A DNA stretch of 64,000 nt from positions 1 to 64,000 of the forward strand of contig CAZGAO010000003.1 of NCBI GenBank assembly GCA_964523795.1. The letters are read 5' to 3'. This document shows, in pieces, positions 52,006 to 59,443 of the stretch. How positions within the stretch are numbered: the first letter of the stretch is position 1; the number at the start of each line of letters is the position of its first letter. The position numbers were made by a program, and so were the translations under genes. Source of the DNA: SABY01 sp964523795. Lineage in GTDB: Bacteria > Bacteroidota > Bacteroidia > Bacteroidales > 4484-276. Under the pieces are notes generated by a model that did not search any database, had not been told where the DNA came from, and saw nothing but the letters and a program-made list of their open reading frames with translations.

Positions 52006-53307
52006 ATGGGGAAACGAAATAACGGTAAGTTGCCGGTTAGCCTTAATCTTAATGTACGAAACCTACAAACTTCGGCCACGCTGGCCATCAACGAAAAGAG
52101 TAATAGCCTTATCAAAGCCGGTAAGCAGGTTATGAAGCTGGGCTTGGGGCAGTCGCCCTTTCCGGTTCCCGAATCGGTGGTTGAATCGCTGCGCGCCAAT
52201 GCTTTTCAAAAAGATTATCTGCCTGTGCGTGGGCTTTATCCCTTGCGCGAAGCTATTGCAAAGTTTAATCGCAAAGCGCATGGCCTGGAATGTACCGCCG
52301 AAGATGTACTGATCGGTCCCGGCTCGAAAGAACTCATCTTTTTGCTGCAAATGGTGTATTACGGCGACTTGGTAATTCCCACGCCAAGTTGGGTTTCGTA
52401 TTCTCCGCAGGCGCAGGTTATCGGGCGACCGGTAACCTGGGTTCCTACCTACGAGAAAGACAAATGGATGCTCACGCCCGAAAAGCTCGACATCATTTGC
52501 CGTGCGGATCCCGATCGACCCCGCATTGTCATTCTCAATTATCCCAACAATCCCACCGGCTCTACCTACACTTTGCCTAAGCTAAAAGAGATAGCCCAGG
52601 TAGCCCGCAAGCACCGGGTCATTCTTATTTCCGATGAAATATACGGGTTGCTCCATCACAAGGGTCAGCATGTTTCCATTTCCCGGTTTTATCCCGAGGG
52701 AACCATTATCAGCAGCGGGCTTAGCAAATGGTGTGGTGCCGGCGGCTGGAGGCTGGGAACTTTTACCTTTCCGCCATCTTTGCGCGGCATCCTCGATGCC
52801 ATGGCTTCGGTAGCCAGCGAAACTTACACTGCCACCTCTGCGCCAATTCAGTTTGCAGCAATCACAGCTTTTGAAGGCAGTGCGGAAATAGATGAATACC
52901 TCCGTTTGTCGCGAAAAATATTGCACGGCATAGGTATGTTTATGGTAAAAAAAATGCGCAAAGCCTTTGTGCAAGTCGCCGATCCTGAGGGTGGATTCTA
53001 TCTTTTCCCAAGTTTCGAGTACTACCGCGAAAAACTAAAGCAGCGGGATATTTTTACCTCCGTTGAACTTTGCGACCGCCTGCTCGTTGATACCGGCGTG
53101 GCTATGCTGTCCGGTCGCGACTTTGGCCGCCAGCCTGAGGAACTTACGGTGCGCATGGCTTATGTCGATTTTAATGGCAAGGAAGCACTGGATGCAGCAA
53201 AAACATTGAATGGCAGCAAAGAGATCACCGACACTTTTTTGAAAGAACAGTGTCCAAAGCTGGTGCTTGCCACCACCCTGCTATGCAAATGGTTAGATGA
53301 ACTTTAG
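52006..53307 (+). CDS. Class I/II aminotransferase (PLP-dependent)
   Basis: 433 residues, fold type I. The PLP lysine is K241 in SGLSKWCGAGGWRLG, with GPGSKELIFLLQ (cofactor phosphate loop), NYPNNPTGSTY and SDEIYG ahead of it and a C-terminal arginine region (LTVRMAYVDFNG). It resembles aspartate/aromatic-type transaminases. It starts 24 bases after the acyl-CoA dehydrogenase gene, so the two are probably co-transcribed; a role in transaminating an amino acid feeding the acyl-CoA pathway is plausible but the substrate is not shown. Confidence 0.88.
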   Translation: MGKRNNGKLPVSLNLNVRNLQTSATLAINEKSNSLIKAGKQVMKLGLGQSPFPVPESVVESLRANAFQKDYLPVRGLYPLREAIAKFNRKAHGLECTAEDVLIGPGSKELIFLLQMVYYGDLVIPTPSWVSYSPQAQVIGRPVTWVPTYEKDKWMLTPEKLDIICRADPDRPRIVILNYPNNPTGSTYTLPKLKEIAQVARKHRVILISDEIYGLLHHKGQHVSISRFYPEGTIISSGLSKWCGAGGWRLGTFTFPPSLRGILDAMASVASETYTATSAPIQFAAITAFEGSAEIDEYLRLSRKILHGIGMFMVKKMRKAFVQVADPEGGFYLFPSFEYYREKLKQRDIFTSVELCDRLLVDTGVAMLSGRDFGRQPEELTVRMAYVDFNGKEALDAAKTLNGSKEITDTFLKEQCPKLVLATTLLCKWLDEL

Positions 53308-53343
53308 GATATTTTTATTAATAAATTTTAAAAATTTCAAATT

Positions 53344-53541
53344 ATGGAAGATAAGAAAAATAGTACCGAATGTACCGTGTTGGATAATGGTCCAATTATA
53401 ATAAAGGGCGATTTTAAAATGGTGGATGCCAAGGGCAACGAAATCCGCGTTACCAACCCAAGTTATTTGTGCCGTTGTGGCCATTCAATGAACAAACCCT
53501 TTTGCGATGGGATGCACAAGGAAAAGGGATTTAAAAGTTAG
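53344..53541 (+). CDS. CDGSH-type iron-sulfur protein
   Basis: 65 residues. The cluster-binding segment CRCGHSMNKPFCDGMH matches CxCx-(S/T)xxxPxCDGxH of mitoNEET-like proteins, which hold a [2Fe-2S] cluster by three Cys and one His. It is a small cytoplasmic electron-transfer or redox-sensing protein. It follows the aminotransferase by 36 bases. The first REP repeat starts only 4 bases after its stop. Confidence 0.92.
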   Translation: MEDKKNSTECTVLDNGPIIIKGDFKMVDAKGNEIRVTNPSYLCRCGHSMNKPFCDGMHKEKGFKS

Positions 53542-53545
53542 GAAT

Positions 53546-53669
53546 GTAGAGACACACGGACGTGTGTCTGATGGGATTGTAGAGACACACGGACGTGTGT
53601 CTGATGGGAATGTAGAGATACACGGACGTGTATCTGATGTGAATGTACGGACACACGGACGTGTGTCTG
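53546..53669. repeat. Array of four REP palindromes in 33-base phase
   Basis: Units at 53546-53570, 53579-53603, 53612-53636 and 53645-53669, starts exactly 33 bases apart. The arms are GACACAC/GTGTGTC in units 1, 2 and 4 but GATACAC/GTGTATC in unit 3, a paired change preserving the stem. The array lies directly upstream of the RAYT gene. Confidence 0.92.
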
Positions 53670-54045
53670 TAAAACCGGTTTTCTGCGAATGGATAAATTC
53701 AATAATAAATATCGAAAAGAATCAAACCGAATGCCCGGGTGGGATTATTCCCGGAATGGATATTATTTTGTAACCCCGGTCATATTATACATGAAATGCC
53801 TTTTGGGAAAAATTGAAAATGGCAAAATGATCTTCTCCGATTTTGGCAAAATCGTAAATGATGAATGGCACAAATCATTTGAAATACGAAAGGAATTATT
53901 TCTTGACGAATTTACCATCATGCCCAATCATTTGCATGCCATTCTCATTATTAAGCATCCAGAGGATGATAATTTGAATGCTGATGATGATGTAATTTGG
54001 GATAATAATGTGGATGAAATTGAAAATGAAATTTGGATGGAAATC

Positions 54046-54096
54046 GGGAATGATGAAAATGGGAATGATGAAAATGGGAATGATGAAAATGGGAAT
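54046..54096. repeat. 15-base tandem repeat inside the RAYT gene
   Basis: GGGAATGATGAAAAT occurs at 54046, 54061 and 54076, followed by a partial copy that runs into the internal REP. It encodes Gly-Asn-Asp-Glu-Asn repeats and keeps frame. Confidence 0.9.
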
Positions 54097-54122
54097 GTAC
54101 AGACGCACGGCCGTGCGTCTCT
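54097..54122. repeat. REP palindrome inside the RAYT coding sequence (GCAC subtype)
   Basis: GTACAGACGCAC / GTGCGTCTCT around GGCC, in frame with the transposase. It is the same subtype as 42799-42824. Confidence 0.9.
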
Positions 54123-54435
54123 AGCGTCCCCCCACGCGCAATTCCCCCACGCGCAACCCTCCCACGCACCGTCCCTCCATTGTCAACCAAAATCTATTTC
54201 CTCATTTATGGCTGGCTTCAAATCTGCAACTACTACCAAAATTGATGATTATATTGATTTGCACCATTTGCCTATTGCGAAATTCAACCGAAAAAATCGC
54301 CTTTGGCAAATCAATTATCATGATCGTATTATCCGATACCATCGGGAATATTTGAATATTAAAAACTATATCCGAAATAATCCCAGGAATTGGGACGAAG
54401 ATAAGCTCAGAACAAAACATTAAAGGAAAATTAAA

Positions 54436-56370
54436 ATGGACAATATCCTTTGGAAACCCAATCCTGAAAAATTGGCACAATCGCAGATGTTTGAGTTTTT
54501 ACATCTGATAGATAAAAAACATCATTTGCCGCAGGCAGACTATCCTAACTTACACATATGGAGTGTAGAAAATCCGGCTGAGTTTTGGGGTGAGTTTTGG
54601 GATTACACCAATATTCTCCATTCCGAAAAACATAATGCGCTTGTTGACAATGCGCACAAAATGCCTGGAGCTAAATGGTTTTCGGGAGCGAGATTAAACT
54701 TTGCTGAAAACCTCTTGCAGCATCGCGGCGAGAAAGCAGCTTTGATTTTTAGAGGTGAAAATGGGGCTGACCGAAGATTGTCGCGCAATGAGCTGTATCA
54801 CGAGGTAAAGCGCATTGCCGATGGTTTGAAAGCGCAGGGTCTTGTTAAAGGCGATCGCGTGGCGGCCTTTATGCCCAATATCCCCGAAACCATCATCGCT
54901 ATGCTGGCGGCGGCTTCCATTGGGGCTATCTGGTCGTCCTCATCGCCCGACTTTGGGATAAAAGGCGTGTTGAATCGCTTTTCGCAAATCGAGCCTAAAG
55001 TCGTGTTTTCGGCGGACGGATATTTTTACAATGGCAAGCAGTTCGATTCGCAGGAAAAGCTCAAAGGTATTCTCGAACATTTGCCTTCGGTGGAAAAAGT
55101 GGTACTCATCAATTTTACGGGAAAACGTGATGTTTCAGGTATCGAGAAAGCTATTGCCTGGGAAGATTTTGGCAATCCTGAGGCTGACCTCCTCACCTTT
55201 GAACAGTTGCCCTTCGACCACCCGCTTTACATCATGTACTCATCAGGCACCACCGGTTTGCCCAAAAGTATTGTTCATTCTGCCGGAGGCACGCTCATTC
55301 AGCATTTAAAAGAACTGCGACTGCATTGCGATCTTACCGAGGACGATACTATTTTTTATTTTACCACCTGCGGCTGGATGATGTGGAACTGGGTGGTGAG
55401 CAGCCTTGCGGTGGGTTCAACGCTGGTGCTTTTCGATGGCAACCCATTTTATCCTGCACCCGATGCCCTGCTCAAAATGGCCGATGAACTTGATGTTACG
55501 ATTTTCGGTACAAGTGCGAAATACATTGCCTCGCTTGAAGAAGCCGGGGTGAAACCTAAGGAAATTTCAGATTTCCCAAAGCTAAAACTCATCACCAGCA
55601 CCGGTTCGCCTTTGACCAACGAAAGTTTTGACTATGTTTATCGCGATTGGAAAAAGGATGTGCAGCTTTCGTCGATTGCCGGAGGTACAGATATCGTTTC
55701 TTGCTTTATGTTGGGCAATCCCATTTTGCCGGTTTACAAGGGCGAGATTCAATGCGCTGGCCTGGGCATGGACATCGACTGCTGGGATGAGATGGGAAAA
55801 TCGATACGCAACGACAAGGGAGAACTGGTTTGTAAAACCGCCTTTCCGTCCATGCCGGTTTATTTTTGGAATGATGCCAATGGCGCAAAATATCACAAGG
55901 CTTATTTTGAGGTTTACGATAATATCTGGCACCACGGCGACTATATCGTAATCAGCGATCATGGCGGAATAACCATGTATGGCCGCTCCGATGCTACCTT
56001 AAATCCTGGTGGCGTGCGGATTGGCACAGCAGAAATTTACAATGTGGTCGAAAATATGGAAGAAATTGCCGATTCGGTGATTGTGGGTCAGCAATATCAC
56101 GGCGATGAGCGTGTGGTGCTTTTTGTGCAACTGAATGCAGGTTTTGTTTTGAATGAGGATTTGATCAAAAAAATAAAAACCAATATTCGCAAGGGATGCA
56201 GCCCGCGCCATGTGCCGGCAATTATTAAGCAGGTTACGGATATTCCTTACACGCTCAATGGCAAAAAAGTGGAAGTGGCGGTAAAAAAAATCATTCATGG
56301 CCAGGATGTGCTGAATCGCGATGCTTTGAAAAACCCCGAATCGTTGGAGCAGTTTAAGGGGTTTTTGTAG
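54436..56370 (+). CDS. aacS: Acetoacetyl-CoA synthetase
   Basis: 644 residues, ANL adenylate-forming fold. The N-terminal part (WKPNPEKLAQSQMFEFL, AEFWGEFWDYTNI) and the length are typical of acetoacetate-CoA ligases rather than acetyl-CoA synthetase. ATP motif MYSSGTTGLPKSIVHS, the TTCGWMMWN segment, GRSDATLNPGGVRIGTAEIYN (hinge) and the C-terminal lysine region (TLNGKKVEVAVKK) are intact. It activates acetoacetate, an end product of leucine breakdown, to acetoacetyl-CoA. Only 12 bases separate it from the RAYT gene, so it may have been displaced from its earlier promoter by that insertion. Confidence 0.94.
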   Translation: MDNILWKPNPEKLAQSQMFEFLHLIDKKHHLPQADYPNLHIWSVENPAEFWGEFWDYTNILHSEKHNALVDNAHKMPGAKWFSGARLNFAENLLQHRGEKAALIFRGENGADRRLSRNELYHEVKRIADGLKAQGLVKGDRVAAFMPNIPETIIAMLAAASIGAIWSSSSPDFGIKGVLNRFSQIEPKVVFSADGYFYNGKQFDSQEKLKGILEHLPSVEKVVLINFTGKRDVSGIEKAIAWEDFGNPEADLLTFEQLPFDHPLYIMYSSGTTGLPKSIVHSAGGTLIQHLKELRLHCDLTEDDTIFYFTTCGWMMWNWVVSSLAVGSTLVLFDGNPFYPAPDALLKMADELDVTIFGTSAKYIASLEEAGVKPKEISDFPKLKLITSTGSPLTNESFDYVYRDWKKDVQLSSIAGGTDIVSCFMLGNPILPVYKGEIQCAGLGMDIDCWDEMGKSIRNDKGELVCKTAFPSMPVYFWNDANGAKYHKAYFEVYDNIWHHGDYIVISDHGGITMYGRSDATLNPGGVRIGTAEIYNVVENMEEIADSVIVGQQYHGDERVVLFVQLNAGFVLNEDLIKKIKTNIRKGCSPRHVPAIIKQVTDIPYTLNGKKVEVAVKKIIHGQDVLNRDALKNPESLEQFKGFL

Positions 56371-56379
56371 GTGAGATTT

Positions 56380-56646
56380 TTATGGGAAATATTTGTAAAT
56401 ATCTTTTCTGTCAAGGCAACGACTAAATATTACCACATCACTTTCCAGGAAGAAACCAATACGATAGTTTCTGATTTTAATTCTGAAGGCAGAATAGTGG
56501 CCTTTTAATTTAATGACATTTGAAATATCAGTTATAGATGTTGAATTTTTAATAGTAACAATGATTTCAACAATTTTAGATTTGATTTTCGGATCTCTTA
56601 TTTTCTCAATGTCCCTGTAAAAAGATCTTTCATATTTAATCTTCAT
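56380..56646 (-). CDS. RelE/ParE-family toxin
   Basis: 88 residues. KYERSFYRDIEKIRDPKIKSKI and KLKGHYSAFRIKIRNYRIGFFLE have the RelE/ParE fold pattern, with the basic strand (FRIKIRNYRIGF) that binds target and ends with IFSRCLDRKDIYKYFP. It could be an mRNA interferase or gyrase inhibitor; the sequence does not decide. It overlaps its upstream antitoxin gene by 11 bases. The pair is AT-rich compared with its neighbours. Confidence 0.9.
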   Translation of the reverse strand: MKIKYERSFYRDIEKIRDPKIKSKIVEIIVTIKNSTSITDISNVIKLKGHYSAFRIKIRNYRIGFFLESDVVIFSRCLDRKDIYKYFP

Positions 56647-56842
56647 AGCGACCTAACGATTTCATTATGTCTTCCTCAGGCACATAGTCACCTTTTCTCT
56701 CTTCTACCATTGCTTTGAGCAAACCCAAATCTTCCATATTCTCATCCAATACAACTTGGGAATCATAACCTAATTTATTTAGAAGTTCGCTCAGAAATTG
56801 ATAATCATGTTCACTTTTAGGACTTATTAATAGAGTTTTCAT
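56636..56842 (-). CDS. Antitoxin partner of the RelE/ParE toxin
   Basis: 68 residues. A short N-terminal beta strand (KTLLISPKS), a helix (SEHDYQFLSELLNKLGYDSQVV) and an acidic C-terminus (VEERKGDYVPEEDIMKSLGRYED) suggest a small antitoxin whose C-terminal tail wraps the toxin. No helix-turn-helix is obvious. It precedes and overlaps the toxin gene, the usual order, and a minus-strand TATCTTTG box lies 27 bases upstream of its ATG. Confidence 0.82.
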   Translation of the reverse strand: MKTLLISPKSEHDYQFLSELLNKLGYDSQVVLDENMEDLGLLKAMVEERKGDYVPEEDIMKSLGRYED

Positions 56843-56868
56843 ATTTTTATAATTATTTCTGATCGTTG

Positions 56869-56876
56869 CAAAGATA
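56869..56876 (-). promoter_or_regulatory. -7 box for the toxin-antitoxin pair
   Basis: TATCTTTG on the minus strand, exact TAnnTTTG match. It is about 28 bases from the oppositely directed box at 56904-56911. Confidence 0.5.
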
Positions 56877-56903
56877 GTAGATTAACGAATATCAAAAAAT
56901 GAC

Positions 56904-56911
56904 TATGTTTG
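56904..56911 (+). promoter_or_regulatory. -7 box for the HMG-CoA-lyase-like gene
   Basis: TATGTTTG, exact TAnnTTTG match, 33 bases before the ATG. Confidence 0.45.
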
Positions 56912-56943
56912 TGTATTGAAATAATTCATCAAAATACTAACTT

Positions 56944-57954
56944 ATGAAATATCCAAAAAAAGTAACAATTGGCGATATTACCGTTAGAGACGGTTTCCAG
57001 CACGAGGAAATATTTATTCCTACCGATGCCAAGCTATGGCTGGCCGAAGAGCTTTTGCTTGCCGGCTTTAAGCACATCGAAGTGAGTAACTTCGGAAACC
57101 CCAAGGGCATGCCCCAATTTAAGGATGCCGATGAACTGTTTAAAAAAATTAGAAAAAGCAAGCGGGTAAAACATCTTTTGGACGAAGCCATGCTTACGGC
57201 TATTACCATCCGCGAGCGGTCGGTGCAGCGCGCCATCGATGCCCGCAAAGAAGGCTATGGGCCCGATCGGATTTTGCTTATGGTCTCGACCAGCGAATCG
57301 CATCAGAAAAAAAACTCAGGACTTAGCATCGACGAGTACTGGAAGATGAGCGAGGAATGGGTGAAAAAAGCGCGCGATGCCGGCTTGGCGGTTAATGGCA
57401 CGGTGAGCACAATTTGGGGTTGTCCCATCGAAGGGCCGACCGAAATGAGCAAGGCCATCGAGTTTACCAAACGCTGGTTCGACATTGGAGCCACCGATGT
57501 TGAACACGCCGACCACGATGGCTCGGCCTCGCCCGACAGGGTTTACAAATATTTCAGCGAGTTACTCGAAAATGTTGATAATCCACACAAGCAAATTGCG
57601 CATTTCCATACCACGCGCGGTTGGGGCTTGGCCAATGTTCTGGCAGCATTGCAGGCAGGAATTACCAATTACGAATCGACCATGGGCGGACTGGGTGGCC
57701 AGCCGGCCAATTTTGTAAGTGGTGTGCCGGTGCCCGGAACCGGAGCTTATTACTACAAAGATCCCAGCGATGTGGGTTTGGTCTCGACCGAAGATATGGT
57801 GGTGATGATGGATGAGATGGGCATAGAGACCAATCTGGACATCGACCGTATTTTGGAGATTGGGAAAATAGTGGAGAAAATCGTGGGGAGAAAACTCAGG
57901 TCGGAATCCATTCGCAACGGACGAATTCCAAAAAGTTTGTCGGGCAGGGATTGA
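56944..57954 (+). CDS. HMG-CoA-lyase-like (HMGL/pyruvate carboxyltransferase family) protein
   Basis: 336 residues, TIM-barrel HMGL family. It has the first-strand motif ITVRDGFQHEE, the metal-binding HFH (H220, H222) and STMGGLGGQPAN. In characterised HMG-CoA lyases the last motif is GGLGGCP, with a catalytic cysteine; here the position is Q253. DGFQHEE also differs from the usual DGLQNE. The pathway context (carboxylase, hydratase, acetoacetyl-CoA synthetase) suggests it cleaves HMG-CoA to acetoacetate and acetyl-CoA, but the missing Cys makes a different aldol-type substrate possible. Confidence 0.8.
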   Translation: MKYPKKVTIGDITVRDGFQHEEIFIPTDAKLWLAEELLLAGFKHIEVSNFGNPKGMPQFKDADELFKKIRKSKRVKHLLDEAMLTAITIRERSVQRAIDARKEGYGPDRILLMVSTSESHQKKNSGLSIDEYWKMSEEWVKKARDAGLAVNGTVSTIWGCPIEGPTEMSKAIEFTKRWFDIGATDVEHADHDGSASPDRVYKYFSELLENVDNPHKQIAHFHTTRGWGLANVLAALQAGITNYESTMGGLGGQPANFVSGVPVPGTGAYYYKDPSDVGLVSTEDMVVMMDEMGIETNLDIDRILEIGKIVEKIVGRKLRSESIRNGRIPKSLSGRD

Positions 57955-57977
57955 TAAAATCTTTTTGTAAATAAAAA

Positions 57978-58012
57978 TATCCCCATCATGATTTCGGATC
58001 GTGATGGGGATT
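57978..58012. terminator. Bidirectional terminator between convergent genes
   Basis: A 14-bp stem (ATCCCCATCATGAT with ATCGTGATGGGGAT, one G-T) and 5-base loop are flanked by an A-run and a T-run. Confidence 0.92.
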
Positions 58013-58014
58013 TT

Positions 58015-58638
58015 TTAGTTCTTGCGCAATTTATCATACTTAAATTGTTCTTCGCCAAAAGGCAGTTCAGACACCTCCGTTTTAAAGGCAAGCCAATCGA
58101 GGACAATCATGGCAAGGTCTTTATTAAGGTTTTTGATCTGATCTTCAAAGACAACTTTAACGCGCTTAAAACCATCATCGAAAATATCTTTCTTTTCTTC
58201 ATCATCCGGGCTAAGGCGGGTTTTGGCCAGGAAGTCATCGCGCACCTCTATTTCGGCAAAGTCCATTTTTTTGGAAACATTAAAATGAATAGATCTTACA
58301 TGTTTATAATGTTGCCGTTTGAAAAAAGGAAACGACCGGGTTTTCACAACTTTTTCTATGCTCTCGGAGGTGGCGGCATAGTAAAGATGATTTTCGAGTT
58401 TTGATTCTTTTAGTTTGAAATCAATCTGAACCCAGGGCAGTTTTTTTTCGTGGGGCAGGCTGTTGGCTCGGGTGCAGAGATCGAAAAAGTAGGCGATAAA
58501 ATTTTCGTAAGGCTCTTTATTGACTTCGTAATTTTCCCTGATACTAAATATCTTGTCTTGTATCTTGGCACTTTCGCGTGAGGGGCGTTCTTTTTTTCGC
58601 TGTTCTTCGCGTTCCGCTTCTTCTAACCAGTGTGACAT
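58015..58638 (-). CDS. Conserved hypothetical protein
   Basis: 207 residues, soluble, with no signal or membrane segment. The N-terminus is strongly charged (EEAEREEQRKKERPSRESAK) and probably helical; the rest is mixed alpha/beta. No family is recognised. The coding pattern and G+C are like the neighbouring housekeeping genes, and a shared terminator marks its end, so it is a real gene. Confidence 0.6.
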   Translation of the reverse strand: MSHWLEEAEREEQRKKERPSRESAKIQDKIFSIRENYEVNKEPYENFIAYFFDLCTRANSLPHEKKLPWVQIDFKLKESKLENHLYYAATSESIEKVVKTRSFPFFKRQHYKHVRSIHFNVSKKMDFAEIEVRDDFLAKTRLSPDDEEKKDIFDDGFKRVKVVFEDQIKNLNKDLAMIVLDWLAFKTEVSELPFGEEQFKYDKLRKN

Positions 58639-58705
58639 TTTTTTATGAAGTTAATTTTTACAAGTTTTGTATGCTTCGCGTGTCATTTATCCTCGCTAAT
58701 GCTCG

Positions 58706-58800
58706 GACGTAAACCCGAAAATTAGAAAATTTTCAATTTTCGTAAATTTTCGAGGATGCTCGAAAAACATTGAAATCAAAGATTTCTGGTTTTTCGGCAT
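58706..58800. repeat. Dispersed CGAGGATG-type repeat, third copy
   Basis: Contains the AT-rich inverted stretch (GAAAATTTTCAATTTTC), TTTTCGAGGATGCTCG and a second inverted pair (GAAATC...GATTTC), like the copies at 49206-49385. Confidence 0.62.
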
Positions 58801-58852
58801 TTGCGCTTCGCGTGTCATTGATAGTCATTTGCGCTTCGCGCGTAATTGGTAG

Positions 58853-59212
58853 TCATTGTGGGATTTTGCCAATTGAATTGATATAGTTATTTAATTTAAT
58901 CCCAATAGAATCCAATGTTTGTATCATGCTTTCAAAATCCTCAGTATTAATGAGGTTTCTGTTTTTAGCTTTGGTGAGCCAGGTTTTTGATTCGTATAGT
59001 GAGCCTCTTGAATAATAACTAAAATGTTTGACTTCTTTGAAATGGTATCTGCCATAACCTTCACTCAGGTTGGCAGCAACTGAATCGATGGCCCTTACAA
59101 ATTGTTTTCCCACCGTATCTTTAGCGAAAAAGTCCCATTTTATTACAATATTCCATACATCTTCACCAACCTTCATGGCCATTTGGTAGACATTAAATTC
59201 TTCTAATTTCAT
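58853..59212 (-). CDS. Four-helix bundle protein (S23/IVP-like)
   Basis: 119 residues, almost wholly helical. The signature (NVYQMAMKVGEDVWNIV, VRAIDSVAANLSEGYGRYH, SRGSLYESKTWLTKA) matches the four-helix-bundle family that includes proteins encoded in 23S rRNA intervening sequences and avd-like proteins of retroelements. It stands alone here, away from any rRNA gene, flanked by short tandem repeats. Function unknown; related proteins are often found in variable or mobile regions. Confidence 0.9.
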   Translation of the reverse strand: MKLEEFNVYQMAMKVGEDVWNIVIKWDFFAKDTVGKQFVRAIDSVAANLSEGYGRYHFKEVKHFSYYSRGSLYESKTWLTKAKNRNLINTEDFESMIQTLDSIGIKLNNYINSIGKIPQ

Positions 59213-59250
59213 TTTGACTTCCTATCTTTTAAAGTTGTTTTGCACTGACA

Positions 59251-59420
59251 ACTAATGACTATCAATGACTACAAATGACTATCAATGACTACAAATGACC
59301 ATCAATGACTGCATATGACCATCAATGACCACAAATGACTACAAATGACCATCAATGACTACAAATGACCATCAATGACTATCAATGACAACTAATGACT
59401 ATCAATGACCATCATGACTA
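59251..59420. repeat. 10-base tandem repeat (ATCAATGACT / ACAAATGACC)
   Basis: About 17 consecutive decamers of the form AxxAATGACY. Inverted relatives (GATAGTCATTTG, GGTAGTCATTG) occur on the other side of the four-helix gene at 58812-58856. Confidence 0.88.
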
Positions 59421-59443
59421 CGAATTACAAAAAATTACCCTTT

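Larger units (their letters stand above)
53689..54423 (+). mobile_element. REP-associated tyrosine transposase (RAYT, Y1/HUH family)
   Basis: 244 residues. The N-terminus (RMPGWDYSRNGYYFVT) is the IS200-like start; H81 and H83 in MPNHLHAILII form the HUH metal site; Y227 in KNYIRNNPRNW is the predicted nucleophile, after HDRIIRYHREY. Known RAYTs nick and bind REP hairpins. Residues about 95-165 are an insertion: three 15-base tandem repeats (54046-54090), a complete in-frame REP palindrome encoding VQTHGRASL from codon 137, and Pro/His-rich PHAQ repeats. The insertion is between the HUH and Tyr motifs, so the fold may tolerate it as a loop. Confidence 0.9.

Noticed and set aside
53507..53773. 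Short frame across the REP array
   Set aside because: It exists because the 33-base period preserves frame; the peptide is just THGRVS repeats.
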